Part shown: piece after piece, positions 1 through 11,400 of the stretch | Numbering within the stretch: the stretch's first letter is position 1 | Layout of the letters: every line of letters begins with the position of its first letter | Origin: Drosophila persimilis | Lineage: Eukaryota > Arthropoda > Insecta > Diptera > Drosophilidae | NCBI RefSeq assembly: GCF_003286085.1 | Contig: NW_020825288.1 | Coordinates: forward strand, 4,960,001-5,024,000 | DNA length: 64,000 bases | Direction of reading: 5' to 3' | Made by a program: the position numbers and the translations under genes | The notes under the pieces: model-generated | The model's input: only the letters and a program-made list of their open reading frames with translations | What the model was told of the DNA's origin: nothing | Database searches by the model: none

Positions 1-1600
1 GGCGTGGGGGTCTATGCGCGGGCCGCCTCCATTGTCACCAATCTGCCCATTGTGGGCGGCATCCTGGCTTGCGGCGTAATACTCATCTGCATCTCCATGC
101 TGGGCCTCGCCGGCGCTGTGAAGCACCATCAAGTGATGCTCTTCTTTGTATCCTTTTCAACCACAAGAAAACCTTGCAAGCGCACGCACTGAAAGCGATT
201 TCCACATAGAGCCGAAGGTCGTGGCCCTCGTGTCGAACAATGACATGAAAAGTGGCCTCATTATGAGTAAAGCAAATTATGACTGGGTCTCAACTGCAAT
301 GACGACAGCGCTGGCACCACTCTTGATAAGCATTTTGTATTCGCTTCCGTGGCTTTCCTTAACCCCTAGACTCTGTCTCTTTCTCTCCCCGCAGTACATG
401 ATCATCCTGTTTATGCTCTTCCTCATCCAATTCTCCATTGCCAGCTCTTGCCTGGCCGTCAATTCCGAGCAGCAGCAGCAGTTTGCCGAGCAGGGATGGA
501 TGACAGTGCCCCCAGAGTTGCGGCAACAGGTGCAGGAGAGCCTCCACTGCTGCGGCTTCAATGCCACCAGCAGCATCAATCTCCCGACGTCTCCCTTGGC
601 TCCGACAGACGAACCCTCTTGTGAGCTGGTGAATCGAAAGTGCTGCGAACAGTCGAACGATGTGGATTGTCATTGCCCCGCTTGTGGTCCCATGCTGGAG
701 GACAAGATCGACTATGCGTTCAAGCTGTGCGGCGGTCTGGGCATCTTCTTCAGCTTCACCGAGGTGCGTGCATAGAAATATAATGGTGTAAACTAACTAA
801 ATCTAAACTCCATCCATCCACATGCTGCCTTTAGTTTGTTGGCGTCTGGCTAACCGTGCGCTATCGCAATCAAAAGGATCCGCGGGGCTTGCCTAGCGCC
901 TTTCTCTAAATTTTTCACTAAATCAGAACAGAAATAGATATCCCCGACATATGTAGCAACAGGCAAAGTTATATCGATTTATGTGTGTGTATCTCTGTCT
1001 CCCTGTATCTCTCTTTCTGCGAAATGTTGCTATGGATGTGGGGGAGAATTTCATGGGTCATAGACCAGAAGAGAGAGCTCTTTGGGTCTGCATACATCTT
1101 ATATATTTATACCATCTACAAACACATATATACAGATATATATAATCGCATTGCAGCAGAAATATGTACGTAATGTGTTAGGTCGTAATTGATATACAAT
1201 ACAACTTTAGACATATATACACTCATACAGATATAGTGTTATATATATATATATATAGAGGAGGAGAGAGCCAGGTGTTTAATCCATATAAAGCAATCAA
1301 CAATCCCTTCTTAACCCTACATTCTAACACTCTTTATCTTGAACTAACTAAAAACCAACTGCCGGGCTCTTTGACTAAGCCCAATCGACCAGAGGCCAAG
1401 GGTGAGACATGTTTAAGCATTATTGTGTCTTCATTTTCCTTGCTTTTTCTTATGCAACCCTCTTCGAATGATCTCAGACTAATGTATCTTTGGTTTTCTC
1501 TTAGGTCTTGGCCGTTTTCCTGGCACGTCGCTATCGCAATCAACACGATCCCTGCTATCTGCCTGCCCGCGCCGTATTTCCACACAACTATCTGTACTGA
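1..1600 (+). CDS. Tsp97E: Tetraspanin Tsp97E (TSPAN13/31 type), 5' part missing
   Basis: Exons 1-147 (cut by the window edge), 395-763, then one of two alternative last exons: 835-909 or 1505-1600. All junctions are phase 0 with GT/AG sites. The product is a four-pass membrane scaffold protein. Visible parts are the second transmembrane segment (ILACGVILICISMLGL), the conserved AVKHHQVMLFF stretch, the third segment (MIILFMLFLIQFSIA), a short large extracellular loop with tetraspanin cysteine motifs (HCCGF, RKCCEQ, CHCPACG), and the fourth segment opening with GGLGIFFSFTE. The short loop and the last-exon ending RYRNQKDPRGLPSAFL match the TSPAN13/TSPAN31 subgroup, which has unusually short loops and a conserved C-terminus. 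The first membrane segment lies upstream of the window. Tsp97E is known from the 97E interval, which agrees with the neighbours here. Confidence 0.9.
1505..1600 (+). other. Tsp97E: Alternative terminal exon of Tsp97E
   Basis: After a TTAG acceptor at 1501-1504 there is a phase-0 open frame of 31 codons and a TGA. It begins VLAVFLARRYRNQHDP and ends in FPHNYLY. It aligns with the proximal last exon (835-909), sharing the end of the fourth membrane segment and the RYRNQ-x-DP block, but replaces the PSAFL ending by a longer, tyrosine-ended tail. This looks like an ancient tandem duplication of the last exon, giving isoforms with different cytoplasmic C-termini. Use of this exon is inferred from frame and similarity only. 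Confidence 0.75.
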
Positions 1601-2561
1601 TCGGCCCAAGGATATGGTTAAGGATTGAACAATATGGATACAGGAACGATACATGGTGCATTTTTAGTCAAAGGGACGAAGGCTGAATACTCTTATTTGT
1701 ACAACATATGCGCGTACGTTTCCTAGCAAGAATCGAATACCATACTCGAACAAGAGATTACCCGAAAGCAGGGGAGAGAGTGCTCAATGCTGCTACTGCT
1801 GCTGCTGCTAATTTTTAAACAATTTTTATTGTATATGTATAGTTTATTTGAATTGCACAAAGATGGGCGCGGGATATGTACCGCCCCTAAAAGAGATTAT
1901 GTTTAGCTGTAATGTTTTACTCTAAGTTAAGTTGTGCTGTTTTCCACACCTTTGTTAGCTATTTTGAAAGCCTTTCTTTGCAACTCGCAACAATCATGAA
2001 TGACTCAACTGCTGTACCACGAGAGAAACTACGACAAGAGAAACATTTCGGAAACCTGATCTTCAAGTAGAATCTTACAACCAAGTCAACAATTGTAACT
2101 AGCAACCTAGTAAGCAACTAAAACTAAACTAAACCTAGACATAACGCAACGTAACACATCAACCTATATACATACAAAACGTGTTTGCATATTCAACAAT
2201 ACTCTCAATGTTAGTTGTGTGTTAATGATCCAAAAGAACAAAAACGAACAAAAAAATGAAAACATTAAGTAACCCAACTACAAAATATACATGTCAACAA
2301 TTATATACAAATCTCTAAAAGATAGACAACCTCCTACCGCGCATAGGCACACTGCTCTTTTCCACAGTTTCTGCTCTGTTTTTCCGCACTTGCTTGACTT
2401 TCTCTGCCACTTTTCTCCCTCTCTCGCTATCCGTCTCGTAATTTACAGAACAAACACACATCACACCACGCTTCCTCCTTTCACACACACACACACACAA
2501 CATATGGAAATAGTTTTCCCTTGTCTCCACGTTTCCAGTTTCCTTTCGAGCGACAAATAAA
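1601..2561 (+). other. Tsp97E: Tsp97E 3' untranslated region with poly(A) signal
   Basis: No convincing coding frame. The region is AU-rich with (TA) and (AC) runs. An AATAAA hexamer at 2556-2561 follows a pyrimidine-rich stretch and is a plausible end for the distal isoform. The proximal isoform would end within 910-1500, which also lacks coding potential. Confidence 0.45.
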
Positions 2562-2937
2562 CCATTAGATAATATTCTCTGTATTCTGTGCTGTGATTGA
2601 AGTAAATATGATCTTTAAAACAACAACAAAACTTGATTCCAGTTTTGAGTTTCATTTACCAATCAGTTTCGTTCCTTAATGAGGAAAGTCCTCCTCCATG
2701 CCTCCCAAAGGAGCAGCGAACTGACATCATTAGCAAAGTGTCTCCGCTTACCACAAAACTGTCGCCTGTCGCAAAAGTGTCAGACAGTGGAACGAAAGTT
2801 CTGGTGGCTGTGCAACAGTTCTGGCAGAGGACTATTTTCAACTTGCATTTTATAATTAAAATATGTTTTATTTTAGTTTATTTCACAGACAATTTTACTT
2901 ATAAGTCAATGAAAATGGTCAACTAGTGGCTCAAGCT

Positions 2938-3154
2938 CTACTGGACGTGAACAAAACTGACCTTGGAAGAGGTAGTGGGGCAGCTTGAGAGCAAGCCTGA
3001 AGACCCAAATGAGGTTTGCGAGACAGTAGAGCACAACCTTTAGGAGTCCGTAAGGCTTTATATATGCGGAGATCTGCGGAAGATACAGGCCATGATTGAG
3101 GCCATTCGTAACTCGCTGAACAACAAGCCCTTGCTGTTCCGACCGTCGCTCTAG
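2938..3154 (+). pseudogene. Broken coding-like segment, unrecognised
   Basis: One frame reads LTLEEVVGQLESKPEDPNEV and continues as a charged helical sequence, crosses a TAG at 3041-3043, and continues as ESVRLYICGDLRKIQAMIEA up to a TAG at 3152-3154. Just upstream, a different frame reads VAQALLDVNK, which suggests a frameshift as well. The amino-acid composition is that of a real cytosolic helical protein, not of random intergenic DNA. I do not recognise the family. It may be a decayed gene copy or a transposon fragment. No other support. Confidence 0.35.
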
Positions 3155-3159
3155 TCGGT

Positions 3160-5719
3160 AGAATATTTTTAATCGAATGTGGTGAATATTTTTTCCATTT
3201 CTATTCGATGTAGGCTTGTCTCTTACCTACACTCGGGCAGGCCTTCTTCCTTAAAATGTATGCTTGCAAATTCAGCGGAATATATTCCACAGTGCCCGCT
3301 GCGTCTACAAATACCATAAGCATCATAAGCGGCTAGAAGATTAACGCTCGCACTTTGTTTGACGCCTCCCCAGAGGGACGACGACGCCCCACCCAACCAC
3401 CGACCGAGAAATGGGCGCAGACGTGTCCCCCAATGGCGAAAACAAATTCCTGAGTTTGTTCCGACGAAAATGTTGCCTCAATTGCTGAATTTTCACTCAA
3501 ACTTACGCCATAAAATGGGCCAAGTTCAACGCACTTGGGCGCACGGAAAAAGCTGAGATAAAGAGAGAGAGGCGAACTGAGTGGGAGAGAGCGTAGGAGA
3601 GAGAGCAAGCAGATTGATTACGTAACAATTGCTCAGACGCATGAGACGTCAGGGGCTGCCAGGGACAACATTTCCGCTTTTGCGTGGTGGAATGTGGGCG
3701 TGGTGGCAGGAGTGTCAACCTGGATGTAGGCCCAGCCACCCCCCTTGGCGACACCCTCAATGGAAGTGGTCAACAACAGCTGTGCCTCCAACCATTTTCC
3801 TGTATGCAAACAGGAATTGAAAATGCCTCTTGAAACGTCAAAGGGAAATGGGATGGAAAATCATGAGTATCTGACAAATAGATGAGCGAAATGAGCGTCG
3901 ATCTGTGTAAGAGTGTGTGTCTATTTGTGTGCCCACTGGTGTCTGTCACGCAGGAAACACTCATGTCTCCCATTGACACGTGTCTGATATTAAAATTCCT
4001 ATCGGTTATGGATTCCATTAGGGATGCAGAGCCTTTCGAATGTCCTTGAAACAGCCGCCATATGCTTGGTTCTCAACTGTTGATCCAAGGCAGTCAACGT
4101 TGCGTATGGACAATGTCTTGGCCATTGCGTGCTTTTGTGAGTGATAAGATTTAATTGCTACTATACCCTTCGAGAAGATATTATGACCTAGTAGATAGTT
4201 TTGCAGCGCATCCAAGACAAAATCTTTGTGGCAAAAGCTTTTTGTTGTTCTGAAGAAAATCTATAAAAATTCCACAAACTTTTCTTCCTCATAGCTCAAC
4301 TAAGTTCATAGGATTGGTGGATCTTTAAGAGTATCAACAGATTCAGATTCGGCTCCCAAAAGTAAGATTTGCTCTTGTTATTCAGTGAAATGGAAACTTA
4401 AGCGGTGCTACAAGCATTTATATCTTGTCACTTGGGGAAATTGCTCAATGGATGAGTGACTTGACGACTTGCAGAGCCATCAAACAGCGCACTCAATGCG
4501 ATTGTTGAAAATTCATCAAAGCAAACAATTTAACAGCCGCTTAAATTTTACTCTACCTCTCTCTCGCTCTCTTAATTCACTTGTTTTATGGACTACTTTG
4601 TCCAACGTAATTCGTAGTTGGTGTTCGTAATTCATGTTGGTGTCATGTCTGTCCGTCCGTCGGTCTGTTCGTCTGAGCCGCAGTCAAGCGTGAGGCATGG
4701 GGCATGTGTCTGTGAAAGCTCAGATATTAGGCAATACATATAAAACAGTACCATTTGAATGTCAATGTCAAATTAAAGTCATACGCACTATTGATTAGGA
4801 TTAATTAAACCCACTGACAACCTCTGATCTCATCTAAGGTTATAGAACTTTATGATTATTCCGTTGCTGAGCTACAAATTCTTCTTGTGTGGGGACCACA
4901 TCATCACCTTGGCATTGAACGAATACTGTTTCGGTATAAACAAGCAGTATTTCTGGTAAACAAATAGAAATACTTACATTTCGAGAAGGAGGAAACCGTT
5001 TTGTTTGTTTTGATTAGACAGTGGAAACTCAATTGTGTGGCATTGGAAGATAAATGGCTCTAAAGGTGTTAAAGCATTTATCCAGATATAATAAAACATT
5101 CTTGTTTGTTAAACTCTTCAGAAAAACGTACCTTTAAAAGCTATTTTCCATCACTCTTTGAAATCAGATCATGATTTGAATTTTCACACATCAGAAACAA
5201 CCATTTAACATCCACACAAGCATTCATATCTTTCCACTTCATGCAGCTTTTTCCATTAGGGAAAAATGTCTGCTTCGCGGATTTATGAAATTCTTTCGCA
5301 AACAAAATCCACAATTCGCTTCAATGGAAAACGTTTTACGAGCAGCATAAATAAACAAATAAAGGCACAAATACAGACATTTTTCGTTGTTTTATGGGCT
5401 ATAGAGATGCGTTTGCATGGGACCTATAACACGGCGTATGCGCAATATTTAATTAAATTGAGTACGCTGCGCCCCCCTCGGGTAAGCTCAAATGAGGCTC
5501 GGAATGCAATTTGCCAACACCTTTAATGCCGTTAAAAATGCTCATTAAAAGTTTACCGCAAACAGGGCTCTGCGATATCCATTTCAACCAGGGCAAGTCC
5601 TGAGTTCTCTCCGTGATATCCTTTCGCAGGCATTAAATTTGATTTTGGTTCATTTTATTTATTAGATGGCAAATTGAGGGTAAAGATCCGACTTGTATGA
5701 AGTGGACGAAATCAATATT
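3160..5719. other. Intergenic region without recognised gene
   Basis: Only short, compositionally poor open frames are present. The stretch around 5330-5530 has TAAT-rich motifs and a sharply GC-rich patch near 5465-5480 and could be regulatory, but nothing can be assigned. Confidence 0.5.
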
Positions 5720-6403
5720 TTAAAGACTCGATGGCGGCGCCGTCTTTAAAGAGTCCGCATTGATAGCTTCCAGCTCGGTGATGCCATTTGCCTTCACCAC
5801 GAACACCTCAAAGTTGCGCATGTTGAGAACGACACGCTCATGGACTGCTGCCACGCATTTCTTCAAGACGTGGTAGGCTGTCGGTTCATCAATGTCTGGC
5901 GAGTAGTCTTTTTGGAAAATGGAGTTAAATACGGGCAGTCCCAAACCTTGGCCACTATATGGAACGGACACTAAGCCCCCGAACTCATCGATTTGATGCA
6001 ATTGAGGTCCCGCCTGTGGATCCCACCCAGCAATCAGTGCAGAGACCTTAAAGTTGAGATTCGCATTCACACTTGAATATATCTGTTTGCCAGCAAAGTG
6101 AGCCATGCTCCTCACGGACGGACTTTGTCCATTATGTTGCACTCTATGCAAAGCCATGTGCCTCGCGATTAAGCTCATAAAACGTTGCGGATCTCCTCCA
6201 TTGCCCGCGGCAGCAATCATGGCAAAGTCACCGAGGCGTTCTATCTTTGATTTGCCTGGAATATGGTCTTAAATGAGTAAATGCATTCCAAAACGTAGCC
6301 ATTCGAGCTAACCTTGACCCAACACTATTAGGCCTTTGCCTACCACTGTGTCAGCGGATATAAGGACGAAATCCTTCCCCTTTATGGCCAAAATGGTATC
6401 CAT
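5720..6403 (-). CDS. Proteasome subunit beta type-2 (beta4)-like protein
   Basis: Two exons on the minus strand: 6403-6313 (start ATG at 6403-6401) and 6255-5720, joined in phase 1 by a 57-bp intron with GT and TTCCAG borders; 208 codons plus stop. The protein opens MDTILAIKGKDFVLISADT, the classic start of proteasome beta4/PSMB2, which has no propeptide and no catalytic N-terminal threonine. Further family landmarks are IAAAGNGGDPQRF, SALIAGWDPQAGPQLHQID, SGQGLGLPVFNS, DEPTAYHVLKKCV and FEVFVVKANGI. Length fits the family (about 200 residues). It would be a structural subunit of the 20S core beta ring. Several positions normally near-invariant differ, so it is probably a diverged paralogue, perhaps germline-specific like the Drosophila Prosbeta4R genes, rather than the housekeeping copy. 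Confidence 0.82.
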
Positions 6404-8478
6404 ATTGTATCGTAAATGTCAATGCTAAATAATATTAATGCCTCGTACTGTGAGAAAGTTCATATGACATAACTAAATCGGCAAGGCCTCCTCTGACTGT
6501 AGCATCATTAATCAAAGCTTAAAGATATCCTTAAATTCAGTCGACTCCAGATTGTATATCCTCTCTGTGAGTCCTTGCCCCTCAGCACAATAATTAAGAC
6601 ACGGACTTGGACAGGACAGCAAGGATGAACGGAGGTTGGGTTTCTTTGTGCGCAGCAGCTGTTGCATGGAATGAACCCACCTAGCCCCCTAATGCCCACT
6701 CTTCGCCACCCGACTCCGAGTGAGATTTGCGAGAAAATTGTATAGTTTATATACATATATCTTTGCTGACGTTTACCAGCTCGGTGCGACTGCGGATTTG
6801 CAGAATATAATTAAATTTTTCCATGCACCATAAACAACAATTTGCCGAGCAGCATTTGAGTGAATCTGCTCGGCGCTTTTCCGCCTCAAAGTTGAGCTAA
6901 ATTCCGATTGAGTGATAGCCAGAGCAGAGCCAACATATTCGCTTGGTTGGACTCCTCGTCGTCAGTCTGTCTTGTACTCTCGCGCAGCTCTGGTGGCGCT
7001 CTCTTTCCTGTCCGCTTCTGTGTTCGTGCCGTGGTACGTGTGAGTGTCTGAGAGAGAGATAGAGAAAGAGAGAAAGTTCCTTTCACGTGCCTGCAGATAA
7101 ACAATGCAGAAAAGCACATCGAAACAACAAAAGAATATCGTGATATAGCTACAAAAATAATTGTGTTAAATTGCTTTTCTTCCATTGCATCTGGCAGCCA
7201 TAGCTACCGACCGATTCGAGGCACACGGAGCCCCACATATCAACTCCCAACTCTTTACGTAAGTCAACAGACTAGGAACACCTTTACCTTATAACTACTT
7301 TGAAATGACTGCTCTCGTGTGTAGACTAAGACTCCGTCGGACTGTTTGGGGTAGAAAATCAATAGCTCGATTCCAAGTGTTATCCAGGATACACACAAAT
7401 GCACGGAATGTATCTGGGTCCCAGATGTTTTGTAGGCAACGGTGCTCCAACTAATGAAAAAGTTATCGAGAACGACGTTAAGGGCTTCTAGCCACCCTTT
7501 CTGTGCTCTGCCGTTCTGTGTGTATCATCATCAGCTGAGCATTCGCATTCTTTCATGGTTCAACAAACGCTTTCAAGACTTTAATCTATGCCATTTAATG
7601 GGTCAACGTAGTCCGTAGTCAGCAGAATCGCTGGGTAGATAGGTCTGGGCCATACAAGGGTGATTTATGACATGATAAAAAAACGAGGATACACGAGGGT
7701 TGGGGTACGAGGGTACGCATCACAAATGAATGGGGATTATGCAAATATTTTTGCAATTTCCTATTCATAAATATTGCTTTCTAAAGACTTTAATCCCTTC
7801 TAAGGATCCCCCACAGACCCTTGGAGGCATATGCAACAGTTTTGTTGTCATTCTGTTGCTTCTGTCGCGTCTGCTTGTTCTCATTTAAAATTCAAAACAT
7901 AATCAGCAGCCTCGTAAATATTGTTCCAAAACAAAAATCAGCAAACTGGACAAATTCGGGGACCCTCCACGCCACTGCCACTCAAAGGGCACTCTTGAGT
8001 GCCCTGGGTTTGGTCAGGCTAATTGTTGTTAGCCTTGAACTTTCACCCTCGAACAAACAAGAAAGATACTCGCATTTTGCCGCATAGTGTGGCCTAACTT
8101 TGGGGGAGGCCATGGCCTGCGGCGGAAATTGCCAACGGCTAAGCCGACCCCAAAACATTTTGCTAGTCGCAAACGTTTCAAGGGCTCAAGGACTCAGATC
8201 TGATGCTGCCCCACACGAACACGCCCAGGCCTTAACATTGGCACGTGACGTTTCCCTGACGTTTTTAATTAAAAGCTGTCCAAATGCTGTTGCCACTGTT
8301 TCCTCCATCGTTTCCGTTTTGCCACTGTTTCCCCTCGCCCCGTTCTCCCTGTGGCACGCATTTAAATGGTCTCAGCAGGGGCTCAAGAGGGGGCTTTACA
8401 TTTAAAACACGCCTTCACTTTGCGCTTTAGCAGTGCGAGCTATTAAAATTCCATTTTCATTTAATTTCTCTTTTACAG
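6404..8478. other. Intergenic region with probable distal promoter and untranslated exon of CG6330
   Basis: No coding frame is convincing. A candidate untranslated exon ends at 7258 just before a good donor (GTAAGTC at 7259), downstream of a pyrimidine and GAGA-rich stretch at 7040-7075. The next acceptor is TTTTACAG at 8471-8478, in front of the upstream coding exon of the uridine phosphorylase gene. The exact start of transcription cannot be read. Confidence 0.35.
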
Positions 8479-8492
8479 GGTCCCGCCGCAAG

Positions 8493-11400
8493 ATGTCGCT
8501 GCTGCTCACCGGCATCAGCAATTCCCTCTCCGACGAGGAGCTGGACGAGTAAGTACATACCACACAATACCACCCCCCGGAAACCATAAAACTAACCAAG
8601 TTTGTGGCCCAAAATTAACTGCACGGCTTCAACTTTCCTTTAACTTCATTTGAAGTTTTTGTTTTGCATCACCAGAAAATGTTTTCTGTCAAGAAAGGAG
8701 AACAATGCTGGTGCCGTAAATTTCAACTTGGGCGAAATAATGGCCACCCTAAAAACTTGCCAAAGAAATTCCTTTTACCTGAATGTTATTGTTGATATTT
8801 TCATAACATATCCTTATGTTCCAAGTCGGTAGATATTATCTTATAAATCTTGTAAAAAATCTTTCCAAGTTGTATTTAATTTTTTTCGTGAATTTAGTCT
8901 CCTAAAAGTATACCTTGTAAAATTTAGAAATTTCTCAAATATACTTTTGTTTGAACCAAAAAGTATACCACAATTGTCCCAAGAATTTTAGGAGAATTTC
9001 CAGTGGGAACCTACCAACCAGTAGATTTTTCCACGATCCCTTCTTTTCTAATTAAGAAAATCCCCCTTGATGACAGCCAAATCATTTCTAATTGACTTAA
9101 GCCTAATGCCACAATAGCCCAAAACACACACAAATTGCCTTTAATTACTGGCTCATTCAGATATCAGCAATGGGTTTATAAATAGATGTGCCTAGGACCA
9201 AATTTTCTACAGAATTATGACCTGCAGTGGAGCGTAGGCGTAGGCGGGCACAAGGTCGAAGGGATATGAATGGGGTAGTCGACAGCCACAGGCGTTTGTT
9301 TATCGGCCCCCAAGGCCCACGCATTATCCGGAATTGTGGGTAGACGATGGGGTAGTACGTGGGTGGTTTTCTGCCATTACTCATACGCACAGTAGCCGAG
9401 AAAGTTCTAGGACGAGCAAAATAATACAGAACCAATTATCGATTGGCCTTGGAATATCCTAGCCAGAGAAGATTGGACCCGATGCCCATTCCAGAGGCGT
9501 TCCCAGTGGCCTGTGAGTAATGCAATTTGGGATGAATACGATTAGGGTGACAGCATGACGTGACTTGGCAGACTTTTGCTTTCTCTTTGTCATTTCTCAT
9601 TTCTCATTTCTTGGGGGAAAGTAATTCTCTCGAAGCCGCCTGCACTATCCCCAGCATCATTTGAATTTCTCGTTTTACAGGCAGCCTCATTGTTTGACTC
9701 TTGGCTTGACCTTACTCTTAATAATTACCCAACCAGGTCTTATCGGTACCCCAGCAGCCAGCAGCCAGCAGGCAGAAGCCAGAAGACCTTTATGGCTTTG
9801 TTCAGGGAAATGCAATTACTTTTTCCACTTGGCAGCAGGCAGTAGGAGAACATTGTGTGTATTCCATAAGGAACAACATAGGATCCATTTAAAGCTCCCT
9901 GATTAATGATTTGCGCCGTAACGTGACATGTGAGAAATTTATTCAAAGCTTTTTCACGACTCATAAGCTCGCAGATGGTTTTCCCCCGCCCTGGGGTCAG
10001 CTGTAGGCCAAGGTGGGGATGGGCATTCGCATAGGGTTACAGAAATAGATCAAGTATTTCAGTTTAGGACACGGCTAGTGGCTGCCACTGACATTTGTTG
10101 CTGCCACAGACAGTCGAGTCGGCGTCGTCGTCGTCGACAGAAAGCACTCAAGTAAAATGACCCAAAGGAAAGACTTGAAATGGTCTAGTTTCAGTCTTGT
10201 TTTCCCATGAGACAGCGAATTCCGAAATGGGATCCGTACTTCAGCTCGATTTACTTGTTTTGTCAATGAGTTTTTCTCTTTCAAACCGTTATCCAAACAA
10301 ATATTGAGAAAAACACTTGATACATTTAGCTCGGCTTGCATTTGCTTGCATAAATAACGGGTTTTGTATGGCTTTAATGGCAGGCAAAGTCCATCAATGA
10401 ACCAACTGTCGGTTACGGGGAATCGGCCAAGTTAATTACGGTTGGCATTAACTGAATACCACCTCTTTCCGCTCTCCGCTGCGATGCTATTGCTGTGAGT
10501 GTTTGGCGTCGTTGGCGACCTCAAAAATTTAGCTTGCGAGCTAGTTCACGTACATAGCTCTCGGCATACCAATCTGTATCTGCCTCTCTTTCCCTGTCTC
10601 TGCCGATATGTCCAAGCACAGGCGAGCCCCCTTTTCGTTTTCATTGCTTTGCTGGCGCTTTTGCTCTTTTTAAGATACCCTAGTGAGGGGTATTTTAAGC
10701 TAGCAGGCACTTCAAGAAGATACAAATTACATATGCTTCTATCTTATTTGTATTAAACCTTATCGTTCAAGGTTAGAGTTATTGCTTATATATGGGGTAT
10801 CCGAGTGGTTCTGATGACGAAACTAGGTCTAGAGGCTCTGTCGAAACAATATACCTTTGTCACGGGTCGGCACGGCCCTACCTATTGTGAAAAGTCGCTG
10901 CTGCTGCACTGCAATGCACTAAAAAAAACTGCAGGCCTTCGTTTGGCCTGGGTCATGCGACTTCGGCTCTTGTTGTCTCACTTTTTTGGCAGAGCGTAAA
11001 CACCAGTTGGGTGTTCAGCCGTCGACAAAGAAGGACCACACTTGATAACATCTTTAAAAGCTTTTGTTTTATTTAACACGAAAGTTTTAGCACGAACTAG
11101 TGCAAACTGCAAATCATTTTTCCCAGTGTAAAGCACTAGACGAGTTTCGTCTGCAAGCGTGTTCGGTAAGCGCCCTGCATAGCATCTCAGTTTTAAAGGT
11201 AATCCAAAATACCATAGTGTCCTGTGGTATTCTAATTCGTAGAATGATCAATGATTAACAATCTCCCTATAGCCCAATCCTTTTATATTATATATGTATA
11301 TCTAAATTTCATCTGAAAGGGTACATAGGAGCCTCAGGCCCCAAGCTAGACTTTCTTTCTTGCTTGTTTTTCTTTATTTTTTCTTTTTTTTCCAAGTTCC

